11,101 nt of DNA from DATDAH01 sp036525535 (GTDB taxonomy: Bacteria; Actinomycetota; Acidimicrobiia; Acidimicrobiales; DATDAH01), in NCBI GenBank assembly GCA_036525535.1, contig DATDAH010000238.1:1-11101 (forward strand). Reading direction: 5' to 3'. The position numbers and the translations under genes were made by a program. Positions 1 through 6,204 of the stretch are shown in pieces. Each line of letters begins with the position of its first letter. Position 1 is the first letter of the stretch. Under the pieces are notes generated by a model. It did not search any database. It had not been told where the DNA came from and saw only the letters and a program-made list of their open reading frames with translations.

Positions 1-2
1 AG

Positions 3-320
3 GGGCGGCACTTCCTCACGGCGCTGCTCGTCCCCCACTGGGACAACCTCCGCCGGGCGCTCGCGGACGGCGGGCAGCCCGGAGTGGCGAGTGCAACCGA
101 AGACGAGTTGGTCGTTCACCCGGCCGTGCGGGAGGAGTTGCAAAAGCGCGTGTCGGTGCGGCTGGCCGACGTGGCCGGCTACGAGCAGGTGAAGAAGTTC
201 CTCGTCCTGCCGCGGCCGTTCACCGTCGCGGACGGGGAGTTGACCGTGAGCCTGAAGATGCGCCGCGGCGTCATCTTCGCACGGTATCAGGCCGAGTTGG
301 AAGCGCTGTACCGCGACTAA
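3..320 (+). CDS. Long-chain acyl-CoA synthetase (AMP-forming), C-terminal part only
   Basis: The frame is open from the first bases of the window and ends at TAA 318-320, so only the last 105 residues are present. They match the C-terminal subdomain of FadD15-type AMP-forming fatty acid-CoA ligases: a RHFLTALLVPHWDNL segment, a helix with HPAVREELQKRV, then KKFLVLPRPFTVADGELTVS followed by LKMRR. The Lys of that last stretch sits where these ligases carry the adenylation-step lysine. The family makes acyl-CoA from fatty acid, ATP and CoA in the cytosol or at the membrane. The SDR gene starts 11 bases downstream on the same strand, so the two are probably co-transcribed. Chain-length preference cannot be judged because the N-terminal substrate pocket lies outside the window. 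Internal ATG/GTG codons near 84 are not the true start. Confidence 0.88.
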   Translation, partial: GRHFLTALLVPHWDNLRRALADGGQPGVASATEDELVVHPAVREELQKRVSVRLADVAGYEQVKKFLVLPRPFTVADGELTVSLKMRRGVIFARYQAELEALYRD

Positions 321-331
321 GCGAGGTGACC

Positions 332-1177
332 ATGTCCGCGACAATCTCCCTGGCCGGCCGTGTTGCCGTCGTCACCGGGGCCAGCCGGGGCATCGGGCGG
401 GCCACGGCGATCGCGCTGGCCGAGAAGGGCTTCGACGTCGCCCTCGGCGCCCGCACCGTCCACGAGGGGGACGGCCGGGATGACGCCCGCCCCGGTTCTG
501 CGCCACTGCCCGGCAGCCTCGAGGCCACGGCGTCGGCGGTCGAAGCGCTCGGCGTCCGGGCGTTGCCCGTGCGCATGGATCTCCACGAGCGAGAGTCGCT
601 GACCACCGGCGCGGCGACGGTGCTCGACGACTGGGGCCGCATCGACGTCCTGGTCAACAACGCCGTGGACACCGGCCCCGGCTCCATGACCACCGTCGCC
701 GACACGACCCTGGACGACTACCAGCGCAAGCTGGAGGGCAACTTCCTGGCCCAGCTCGTCCTCATCCACGCCGTGCTCCCCCACCTCCTCGAGCGGGGCG
801 AGGGCACGATCGTCGACATCACCTCGGCGGCCGGGATCACCGATCCGCCCGCGCCCGTCGGCGAGGGGGGTTGGGGACTCGCCTACGCCGCCTCGAAGGC
901 GGCGTTCCACCGGGTCGCCGCCCATTTGGCCGTCGAGTTCGGCCCCCGGGGCGTCCTGGCCTTCAACGTCGAGCCGGGCATGGTCATGACCGAGAAGATG
1001 GCCATCAACCAGAGGGCCATGGGCCTGGAGAACAGGTTCCCCGTCGCCCCGCCCTCGGTCCCGGCGGCCGTCGTGGCCTGGCTGTGCAGCGACCCCGAAG
1101 CCGCCGACCACAACGGCGAGACCTTCGCCGCCCAGAAGTTCGCCAAAGAGCGCGGTCTCCACCGCACCTGGTGGTGA
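332..1177 (+). CDS. SDR family NAD(P)-dependent oxidoreductase
   Basis: A 281-residue classical short-chain dehydrogenase/reductase. The dinucleotide-binding TGASRGIG motif is at residues 15-22, the MDL acidic turn at 82-84, NNAV at 109-112, the structural Asn at 137, catalytic Ser165, and YAASK at 185-189 giving Tyr185 and Lys189. Arg41 after beta strand 2 hints at NADP(H). Residues 42-62 form an insertion rich in Gly, Asp and Pro that is longer than in most classical SDRs. ATG 332 is preferred over GTG 326 because GAGGTG at 323-328 makes a ribosome binding site, though close; GTG 326 would add two residues. It follows the acyl-CoA synthetase closely and ends six bases from the convergent dioxygenase gene. 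The substrate is unknown; a hydroxyacyl-CoA or steroid alcohol would suit the neighbourhood, but that is inference. Confidence 0.9.
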   Translation: MSATISLAGRVAVVTGASRGIGRATAIALAEKGFDVALGARTVHEGDGRDDARPGSAPLPGSLEATASAVEALGVRALPVRMDLHERESLTTGAATVLDDWGRIDVLVNNAVDTGPGSMTTVADTTLDDYQRKLEGNFLAQLVLIHAVLPHLLERGEGTIVDITSAAGITDPPAPVGEGGWGLAYAASKAAFHRVAAHLAVEFGPRGVLAFNVEPGMVMTEKMAINQRAMGLENRFPVAPPSVPAAVVAWLCSDPEAADHNGETFAAQKFAKERGLHRTWW

Positions 1178-1183
1178 CCCGCC

Positions 1184-2338
1184 TCAGCCGGCGGTGCCGC
1201 GGTCGTCGAGGATGCCGCCGTCGGCGCTGGCGAAGAGGACGTCGTTGATGGCTTGGTGGGGCCCGACGTACTCGAAGGCGTGCTCCTGGACGAAGGTGGC
1301 GTACAGCGCGCGGCGCCCGCCCTCCCCCGTCGGCGAGCCGGCCCGGTGCAGGACGTGGCCGTAATGGACCGTGACGTCGCCTGGCTGGGTGTCGACCTCG
1401 ACGATCGGGCGGCCGTCGACCGAGTGGGGGTCAAGCGGCCACCATCCGGAGGCGTGCGATCCGGGGAGGAACTCCAGGTGGCCGGTCTCGGCGCTGGCGG
1501 CCTCCAGCTGGATGCCGACGTTGAACTCCGGGCACATGATCGAGTGGCCACCCAGGCCGCAGTCCCGGTGCCACGGCAGGTCGGCCAGCCCCTCCACGAC
1601 GCCGGGCGGCTTCATGACCACGCTCAGGCCGTCGAAGCGGTCGTCGGCGAGGCGCACGGTCTCGCCGGTCGGTGCGAGCAGGTCGGCCAAGCGGTCGTCG
1701 CCCGTGACGACCTCGGTGATCAGCTCCGACTGCTCCTCGGTGTAGAGCAGGCGGCAGCAGACCTCCTCGGCCTCGGCGGTGCGCGCCCACCACGACCGCT
1801 GGTCATCGTTGCGAGCCAGCGCGGTGAGCCGGGTCACCTCCGAGCGCAGCGTCTCGACCTCGTCGGGCGTGAAGACCCCGGGCACCTGCGCGAAGCCGTT
1901 CATGGCCAGCTGGTCCGCCAGCGGCGCGTCCGGCGCCACCGGCTCGACGTCCGGCAGCGCCGGGTCCCTTCCGACCCAGGCGGCGCGCAGCGTGGCCTCC
2001 CAACGGGACAGGCCGTCGATCCGGCCGACGCAGCAGTCGGCCAGCTGTGCGTACCCGAGCCCGAAGGCGGAGCGCAGCTCGTGGACGAAGTCGCTCCACG
2101 CCTCGGGTGACAGGGCCACGTGGGTCCGGGGCGCCTGCACGCCTTCGACCACCTCCACCCCGCCCGGCGCGACCCGGTAGGTGACGGCGTCCTCGCCGAC
2201 GGACAGCGTGAGCGGGCCGAGGTCATCGGGCCGCCGGGCCAGCACGTCCGCGTGCTCGGTCAGCAACCCCGGCACCTCGTGGGCGTGGAACGCCCCGAGC
2301 TCGACGGGCGCGAACGGTGGCGCCCCGACCGCACTCAC
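1184..2338 (-). CDS. Phytanoyl-CoA dioxygenase (PhyH)-like Fe(II)/2-oxoglutarate oxygenase with N-terminal extension
   Basis: A 384-residue protein from the GTG at 2338. The C-terminal half is a double-stranded beta-helix oxygenase: LPWHRD gives the HxD iron ligands His257 and Asp259, LPGSH follows at 291-295, and GDVTVHYGHVLHRAG supplies the distal histidine, best placed at His331. Arg342/Arg343 before ALYATF would bind 2-oxoglutarate. The family hydroxylates acyl-CoAs or small molecules. About 145 residues precede the core; residues 38-112 look like a small alpha/beta domain reminiscent of SCP2 sterol carriers (see findings). I chose GTG 2338 because GGGGTGG (2350-2344) lies five bases upstream and this start falls 25 bases past the preceding stop. 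An ATG at 2395 would add 19 low-complexity residues overlapping the hydrolase gene. Last gene of a three-gene minus-strand operon. Confidence 0.88.
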   Translation of the reverse strand: MSAVGAPPFAPVELGAFHAHEVPGLLTEHADVLARRPDDLGPLTLSVGEDAVTYRVAPGGVEVVEGVQAPRTHVALSPEAWSDFVHELRSAFGLGYAQLADCCVGRIDGLSRWEATLRAAWVGRDPALPDVEPVAPDAPLADQLAMNGFAQVPGVFTPDEVETLRSEVTRLTALARNDDQRSWWARTAEAEEVCCRLLYTEEQSELITEVVTGDDRLADLLAPTGETVRLADDRFDGLSVVMKPPGVVEGLADLPWHRDCGLGGHSIMCPEFNVGIQLEAASAETGHLEFLPGSHASGWWPLDPHSVDGRPIVEVDTQPGDVTVHYGHVLHRAGSPTGEGGRRALYATFVQEHAFEYVGPHQAINDVLFASADGGILDDRGTAG

Positions 2339-2363
2339 ACCGACCACCCCCCGGTGGACGGGG

Positions 2364-3209
2364 TCATGCGCGGGTCCAGGTGGCGGTGGAGGCATCGAGG
2401 TAGCCCGCGGAGGAGCCGCCGAAGTGGGTGCCCAGGATCAGCGTCTCCCCGTCGCCGAAGCGGTCGACGAACGCCTTCCGGGTCGTCGAGGCCTGCGCCG
2501 GGTCGTCGTCGGCGACCATCTTCCACTCGGGGGCCAGGAGCTCGATCGGGTGATGGGCGACGTCGCCGGTGATCACCGCCTGCTGCCCGCCGGACTCGAT
2601 GAGCACGCTGACGTGGCCCGGGGTGTGACCGAGCGTGGGCACCAGCGCCACGGTGTCGCTCAGTCGGTGATCGGTGTCGACCAGGTCGGCCAGACCGCCG
2701 TCGACGAGCGGCCGGACGCTCCCGTCGACCGATGCGTACTGCCTGTCCGATTCGTTCGTCGACCAGAAAGCCCACTCGTCGCCGACCATGACGTAGCGGG
2801 CCGACGGGAAGGCGGGCTCGTCGTCGGTCAGGTTGCCGCCCACGTGGTCGAAGTGCAGGTGGGTGCAGACCACCGTGTCGATGTCCTCGGGCGCCCATCC
2901 CGCGGCGCCGACCGCGGCCCGGACGTCGGCCTGGTGGTCGGTGATCGAGCCGAAGTCGCGCACCACCCCCAGGATCCGTTCAGCGGCGTCGTCGTGGCCC
3001 GCACAGGTGTCGACCAGGATCCGACGGTCCCCGGCCTCGATGACCAGACCGTGCAGGGAGATGTCGGCGAGGCCGTCGTCCACCAGACCGGGCGCCACCC
3101 GGGCACAGGCGTCCGCCGTGGCCTCCGGCACCAGGCCGTGGAGCGGGAGGTGCCAGGTCATCTGCGGGACCTTGGTGATGCGGACGGCGCCGACGGTCCA
3201 CCTGCTCAC
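2364..3209 (-). CDS. Metallo-beta-lactamase-fold hydrolase
   Basis: A 281-residue MBL-fold protein. The dinuclear zinc site is complete: THLHFDHVGG at 116-125 (His117, His119, Asp121, His122), His199 in HTPGHVS, Asp216 in TGDVAHH and His262 in GTHFGG. The order and spacing resemble lactonase-like members of the fold (AHL lactonase, ester or lactone hydrolases) more than true beta-lactamases, and there is no signal peptide, so it is probably cytosolic. The GTG start at 3209-3207 overlaps the TGA of the upstream gene (GTGA), which fixes the start and implies translational coupling. The dioxygenase follows 25 bases downstream. A hydrolase of an ester, lactone or thioester is the safe call; the real substrate is not evident. 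Confidence 0.92.
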   Translation of the reverse strand: MSRWTVGAVRITKVPQMTWHLPLHGLVPEATADACARVAPGLVDDGLADISLHGLVIEAGDRRILVDTCAGHDDAAERILGVVRDFGSITDHQADVRAAVGAAGWAPEDIDTVVCTHLHFDHVGGNLTDDEPAFPSARYVMVGDEWAFWSTNESDRQYASVDGSVRPLVDGGLADLVDTDHRLSDTVALVPTLGHTPGHVSVLIESGGQQAVITGDVAHHPIELLAPEWKMVADDDPAQASTTRKAFVDRFGDGETLILGTHFGGSSAGYLDASTATWTRA

Positions 3210-3526
3210 GGGGCGTCGATCCAGTGCTTGCGCAGGTGGTGGCCGAAGAAGCCGCCTTTGGGGCGGGCGTGGGCGTGGTAGTGGTCCGGGATGTTGCGCA
3301 TGTTGTCGTCGACGTAGAACTCGCCGATCGTGGCCAGCGCCACCCGACCCAGCTCATCGTGCATGTGGCCCTTGGCGTCCGGCGGCGGGTCGGTGCCGTG
3401 GTCCTTCCAGACGACCATGGGCGTCGAGCAGAGCTCGCACTCGGCGATCCAGCAGACGTCGTCCTCATGGAACCAGTGGGTGATCTTGGCCGCCTCGCAG
3501 AGGTCGCAGTCCGGGTCCTTCGCCAT
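3206..3526 (-). CDS. Small Cys/His-rich HIT-like protein
   Basis: A 106-residue protein, first in the operon. It has CDLC at 7-10, Cys25 and CELC at 30-33, suggesting a bound zinc, then PMVVWKDHG at 36-44 and a terminal IPDHYHAHAR (79-88) with alternating histidines 82, 84 and 86. The order (cysteine pair, acidic turn, a strand resembling the GHxLVxPKxH segment, a helix, then HxHxH) matches the histidine triad (HIT) layout, though the canonical motif is diverged and Arg follows it. HIT proteins are nucleotide hydrolases or transferases; whether this one is catalytic is unknown. ATG 3526 appears leaderless or nearly so: a TAGGGT -10 hexamer ends nine bases upstream and no Shine-Dalgarno is seen. 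The gene is real given conserved-looking motifs and the GTGA overlap with the next gene. Confidence 0.82.
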   Translation of the reverse strand: MAKDPDCDLCEAAKITHWFHEDDVCWIAECELCSTPMVVWKDHGTDPPPDAKGHMHDELGRVALATIGEFYVDDNMRNIPDHYHAHARPKGGFFGHHLRKHWIDAP

Positions 3527-3535
3527 ATCGGCCAG

Positions 3536-3541
3536 ACCCTA
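3536..3541 (-). promoter_or_regulatory. -10 hexamer (TAGGGT) for the minus-strand HIT-like/MBL/PhyH operon
   Basis: On the minus strand TAGGGT fits the actinobacterial TANNNT -10 pattern. It ends nine bases before the ATG at 3526, so a transcript would start within about three bases of the start codon. No -35 hexamer is clear. It shares the TA at 3540-3541 with the opposing hexamer of the SnoaL-like gene. Confidence 0.5.
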
Positions 3542-3545
3542 CGCT
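3540..3545 (+). promoter_or_regulatory. -10 hexamer (TACGCT) for the SnoaL-like gene, leaderless
   Basis: TACGCT fits TANNNT and ends seven bases before ATG 3553, so transcription should begin at or next to the start codon. There is no Shine-Dalgarno in the 26-base gap. The same hexamer-to-start distance is seen at 4104-4109 and 9996-10001. No convincing -35 element is visible. Confidence 0.55.
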
Positions 3546-3552
3546 GCCGCCC

Positions 3553-3981
3553 ATGACCGACTGGGTGCGTGACCGACTCGAGATCGACGACCTCCTGACC
3601 CGCTACGCCACGGCCATCGACACCATGGAGCTCGACCTGCTCGATGAGGTGTTCACGGACGACGCCGACTGCGACTACGAGGTCGTCGGGGGCTTCCGGG
3701 GCGATCGGGCCGCCTTCAAGGACTGGCTCCGCGAGGTGATGGGGTTCTTCGAGTTCCACATGCACTACGTGACCAACCGCACCGTCACCCTGGACGGCGA
3801 CGAGGCGACCGCGGTCAGCTACCTCTACAACCCCTGCGTCCTGAAGGGCGGCGACGGCAAGGTCCTCACCGAGGGGGGCCGCTACCACGACCGGATCGTT
3901 CGCACCCCCGCCGGCTGGCGCCTCGCCGCCCGGCGTGAAGAGCCGATCTGGAACGCCTGGCCCCCCGGCCTCCGGCCCTGA
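3553..3981 (+). CDS. SnoaL-like / NTF2-fold protein
   Basis: A 142-residue protein of the SnoaL-like polyketide cyclase/dehydratase type. It begins with the usual helix (EIDDLLTRYATAID, residues 10-23), then VFTDDADCDY (33-42), the FHMHYVTN segment (68-75), LDGDEATAVSYLYN and a final GGRYHDRIVRTPAGWRLA strand pair. Asp23 and His71 lie where related dehydratases and isomerases place catalytic groups, but I cannot confirm a function. Members often act on aromatic, terpenoid or steroid intermediates, including as steroid isomerases or dehydratases. It is transcribed alone and diverges from the HIT-like operon; 135 bases separate it from the next gene. ATG 3553 is chosen because it begins the conserved first helix and fits a leaderless start. 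Confidence 0.88.
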   Translation: MTDWVRDRLEIDDLLTRYATAIDTMELDLLDEVFTDDADCDYEVVGGFRGDRAAFKDWLREVMGFFEFHMHYVTNRTVTLDGDEATAVSYLYNPCVLKGGDGKVLTEGGRYHDRIVRTPAGWRLAARREEPIWNAWPPGLRP

Positions 3982-3995
3982 TCGTCACCTTGATC

Positions 3996-4057
3996 CGCTC
4001 CGCTCCGCCGGCTTCGCCGATCTCTCGAGTCGCCTGAGCTGCTGCGCTCCGCTCCGC
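3996..4057 (+). repeat. Short direct repeat and weak hairpin between SnoaL-like and luciferase-like genes
   Basis: CGCTCCGCTCCGC occurs at 3996-4008 and again at 4045-4057. The second copy sits within a hairpin, GCTGCG (4041-4046) pairing with CGCAGC (4055-4060) over an eight-base loop. There is no T-run after the stem, so it is at best a weak terminator. The repeat is itself low-complexity (CTCCG twice) and may be without meaning. Confidence 0.3.
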
Positions 4058-4076
4058 AGCGCGGGCTGGACGGGCA

Positions 4077-4098
4077 AAACTGAAACGTGTTCTAGTTT
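4077..4098 (+). promoter_or_regulatory. KstR-type (TetR-family) operator over the luciferase-like operon promoter
   Basis: The 14 bases at 4081-4094, TGAAACGTGTTCTA, match the KstR pattern TNNAACNNGTTNNA at every fixed position. The dyad extends to 4077-4098 (AAACT on the left, AGTTT on the right), with 8 of 11 base pairs symmetric. It covers the presumed -35 hexamer and part of the spacer, a placement that would block RNA polymerase. KstR is the TetR-family repressor of steroid catabolism in mycobacteria and rhodococci, released by a steroid-CoA thioester. No TetR gene lies in the window. Confidence 0.68.
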
Positions 4099-4109
4099 GC
4101 TGTTAGCGT
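4081..4109 (+). promoter_or_regulatory. Promoter of the luciferase-like/SMP-30/FadD17-like operon, leaderless
   Basis: TGAAAC at 4081-4086 is a fair -35, followed by a 17-base spacer and TAGCGT at 4104-4109 as the -10. The -10 ends seven bases before ATG 4117, so the message should be leaderless; no Shine-Dalgarno is present. The -35 lies inside the KstR-type dyad. Confidence 0.6.
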
Positions 4110-4116
4110 TCCGAGC

Positions 4117-5259
4117 ATGGAGTTCGGCATCTTCAACAGCCTCTACTGCCCCCACCAGGCCGTGGAAGCCAGTCCCGATCCGGAGCTCGTCGAGCACACC
4201 CGGCTGATGGACGAGGTCGCCTGGACCAAGACCGCGGACCGGTCGGGCTTCAAGTACACGTGGGCCACCGAGCACCACTTCCTCGAGGAGTACTCCCACC
4301 TCTCGGCCAACGAATCCTTCCTCGCCTACCTGGCCGGCGTGACCGAGGACATCCACCTCGGCAGCGGGATCATCAACATCACCCCGCCGGTCAACCACCC
4401 GGCCCGAGTGGCCGAGCGGGTGGCCATGATCGACCACCTCTCCGGCGGCCGGTTCGAGTTCGGCACCGGCCGGGGCTCGTCGACCACGGAGCAGGCCGGT
4501 TTCGGCATCACGGACCCGGACCTGACCAAGGCCATGTGGGCCGAGGCCCTGCCCCAGATCGTCCGCATGTGGACCGAGACGGACTACTCGTTCGACGGCG
4601 AGTTCTTCTCGATGCCCCCGCGCAACGTGCTGCCCAAGCCACTGACCAAGCCCCACCCACCCCTGTGGGTCGCCGCCGGCAACCCCGGCACCTTCGAGAC
4701 CGCGGCCAAGATGGGCCTGGGCGTGCTCTGCTTCGGCATCTCCAACCCGGAGGCGCTGAAGCCCCTGATCGACGTCTACAAGACCAACATCGGCGACGCC
4801 GACCCGGTCGGGGGCTTCGTCAACGACAACATCATGGTGACGACCCAGATGCTGTGCCTGGAGGACGGGCAGAAGGCCAAGGAGATCGCCACCCGGATGA
4901 CCACCGGCTACCACACGTCCAGCCTCTTCCGGTATCTCGACACCTTCCCCAAGCCCGAGGGCATCCCGACCTGGCCCGAGCTCATCCCCGAACCGACGCT
5001 GGACCAGATCGAGCAGTCGGTCGAGCGGGGGCTCATGGCCATCGGCTCGCCCGACGAGGTCGAGGCGTGCGTGGCCAACTACGAGGCGACCGGCGCCGAC
5101 CAACTCGTCTTCGGGATGCTCTCGACGACGATGCCCATCGACATCGCCGTCGAAGCCGTGGAGACCTTCGGTCGCCACCTGATCCCCGCCTTCGACAAGG
5201 ACCCGGTGCACCGCACCACGGCCCAGCGCGAGGCCCAGGTGAGCCCTCAGCCCGCCTAA
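4117..5259 (+). CDS. LLM class flavin-dependent monooxygenase (bacterial luciferase-like)
   Basis: A 380-residue TIM-barrel protein of the luciferase-like monooxygenase family. MEFGIF begins strand 1; TWATEHHF (48-55) carries the His pair typical of the family, then GSGIINITPPVNHPARVAE (82-100), MIDHLSGGRFEFGTGRG (104-120) and LTKPHPPLWVAAGNPGTFE further on, the phosphate-binding region for FMN. It would use reduced flavin from a separate reductase and O2; none is encoded here. Family members include luciferase, alkanesulfonate and long-chain alkane monooxygenases and type II Baeyer-Villiger enzymes such as diketocamphane monooxygenases. It leads an operon with an SMP-30-type hydrolase (17-base gap) and a FadD17-like ligase, behind a KstR-type operator. 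The start is set by strand 1 and the promoter spacing. Confidence 0.93.
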   Translation: MEFGIFNSLYCPHQAVEASPDPELVEHTRLMDEVAWTKTADRSGFKYTWATEHHFLEEYSHLSANESFLAYLAGVTEDIHLGSGIINITPPVNHPARVAERVAMIDHLSGGRFEFGTGRGSSTTEQAGFGITDPDLTKAMWAEALPQIVRMWTETDYSFDGEFFSMPPRNVLPKPLTKPHPPLWVAAGNPGTFETAAKMGLGVLCFGISNPEALKPLIDVYKTNIGDADPVGGFVNDNIMVTTQMLCLEDGQKAKEIATRMTTGYHTSSLFRYLDTFPKPEGIPTWPELIPEPTLDQIEQSVERGLMAIGSPDEVEACVANYEATGADQLVFGMLSTTMPIDIAVEAVETFGRHLIPAFDKDPVHRTTAQREAQVSPQPA

Positions 5260-5276
5260 GCGGCGATGATGGGCCG

Positions 5277-6203
5277 GTGAGCACACCGGCGGTCCGACGC
5301 GTCAGCGAGGGCCTGCGCTTCCCCGAGGGGCCTGTGGCCCTGCCCGACGGGTCGATCGTCGTGTGCGAGATCGAGGCCGGCCGCGTGACCCGCGTCCAGC
5401 CCGGCGGCGCCAAGGCAACCGTCGCCGTCGTCGGGGGCGGGCCGAACGGCGCGGCGCTCGGCCCCGACGGCGCGCTCTACGTCGTCAACAACGGCGGCTT
5501 CATCTGGAGCGATCTCGGCGGGATGCTCATCCCTCTCGACCTGGCCACCGGGGCCAACGAGCCACCGGACTTCCAGGGCGGCTGGGTCGACCGGGTCGAC
5601 CTCGACACCGGTGAGGTCACCACCCTCTACCGCGAGTGTGACGGCAGGCGGCTGTGCAGCCCCAACGACATCGTCTTCGACGCCGAGGGCGGCTTCTGGT
5701 TCACCGACCTCGGCAAGATGCGGGCCCATGACCTCGACCGCGGCGGCCTCTTCTACGCCACCGCGGACGGCTCGACGATCACCCAACCCGTCCACGGCCT
5801 CCTCGGGGCCAACGGCGTCGGCCTGGCGCCCGACGGGGGCACCGTGTACGTGGCCGAGTCCCACACCGGCCGCCTCCTGGCCTGGACCGTCGAGGGCCCG
5901 GGCCAGGTCGCCGGGCGCGGTGGGGTGCGGCACGGTGGACGCTGCGTCGTGGCCACGCCGGCCGGGTTCGACTCCCTCGCCGTGGAGGCCGACGGCCACG
6001 TCGTCGTGGCCGCCATCGGCCACGGACTGTGCGTGGTGGACCCGGCTACTGGCGAGCACGAGTTCGTCGAGATGCCCGACCCCCTCGTCACCAACATCTG
6101 CTTCACCGGTGACGACGACCGCACCGCCTACACCACGATGTCCGGCGGGGGCTGGCTGGGCGAGATGACCTGGCCCCGCCCCGGCCTGGCCCTCGCCTTC
6201 TGA
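5277..6203 (+). CDS. SMP-30/gluconolactonase/LRE-like hydrolase
   Basis: A 308-residue six-bladed beta-propeller of the SMP-30/gluconolactonase type. The metal ligands of the family can be placed: Glu17 in RFPEGPV, Asn179 in GANGVGLAPDG and Asp232 in GFDSLAVEADG, with Asn130 in the SPND motif as the likely substrate contact. The propeller strands repeat as xGxLYVV or GGFWFTD units. Enzymes of the family open lactones or hydrolyse esters using one divalent metal. The frame stays open far upstream, through the monooxygenase gene, but protein resemblance begins only at GTG 5277, 17 bases after the previous stop. The next gene starts one base after this stop, so the three are one transcript. A lactone product of the monooxygenase is an attractive substrate, by inference. 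Confidence 0.9.
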   Translation: MSTPAVRRVSEGLRFPEGPVALPDGSIVVCEIEAGRVTRVQPGGAKATVAVVGGGPNGAALGPDGALYVVNNGGFIWSDLGGMLIPLDLATGANEPPDFQGGWVDRVDLDTGEVTTLYRECDGRRLCSPNDIVFDAEGGFWFTDLGKMRAHDLDRGGLFYATADGSTITQPVHGLLGANGVGLAPDGGTVYVAESHTGRLLAWTVEGPGQVAGRGGVRHGGRCVVATPAGFDSLAVEADGHVVVAAIGHGLCVVDPATGEHEFVEMPDPLVTNICFTGDDDRTAYTTMSGGGWLGEMTWPRPGLALAF

Positions 6204-6204
6204 C

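Noticed and set aside
1031..1038. AACAGGTT core inside the SDR gene
   Set aside because: It lies within coding sequence, and the outer positions of the KstR pattern do not match.
317..1162. Long antisense open frames opposite the SDR, monooxygenase, FadD17-like and transporter genes (also 3985-5286, 6103-7923, 9757-10857)
   Set aside because: They are codon-position shadows in GC-rich DNA, with Gly/Val/Asp/Arg-rich translations lacking motifs, while the opposite strand encodes clear families.
4041..4060. Hairpin GCTGCG/CGCAGC as a rho-independent terminator for the SnoaL-like gene
   Set aside because: The stem is only six pairs, the loop eight bases, and there is no T-run after it.
4260..5276. 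Long open frame running into the SMP-30 gene from inside the monooxygenase gene
   Set aside because: The translation is Arg/Pro/Gly-rich without any domain until GTG 5277; it is a GC-rich out-of-frame reading of the monooxygenase gene, not a fusion.
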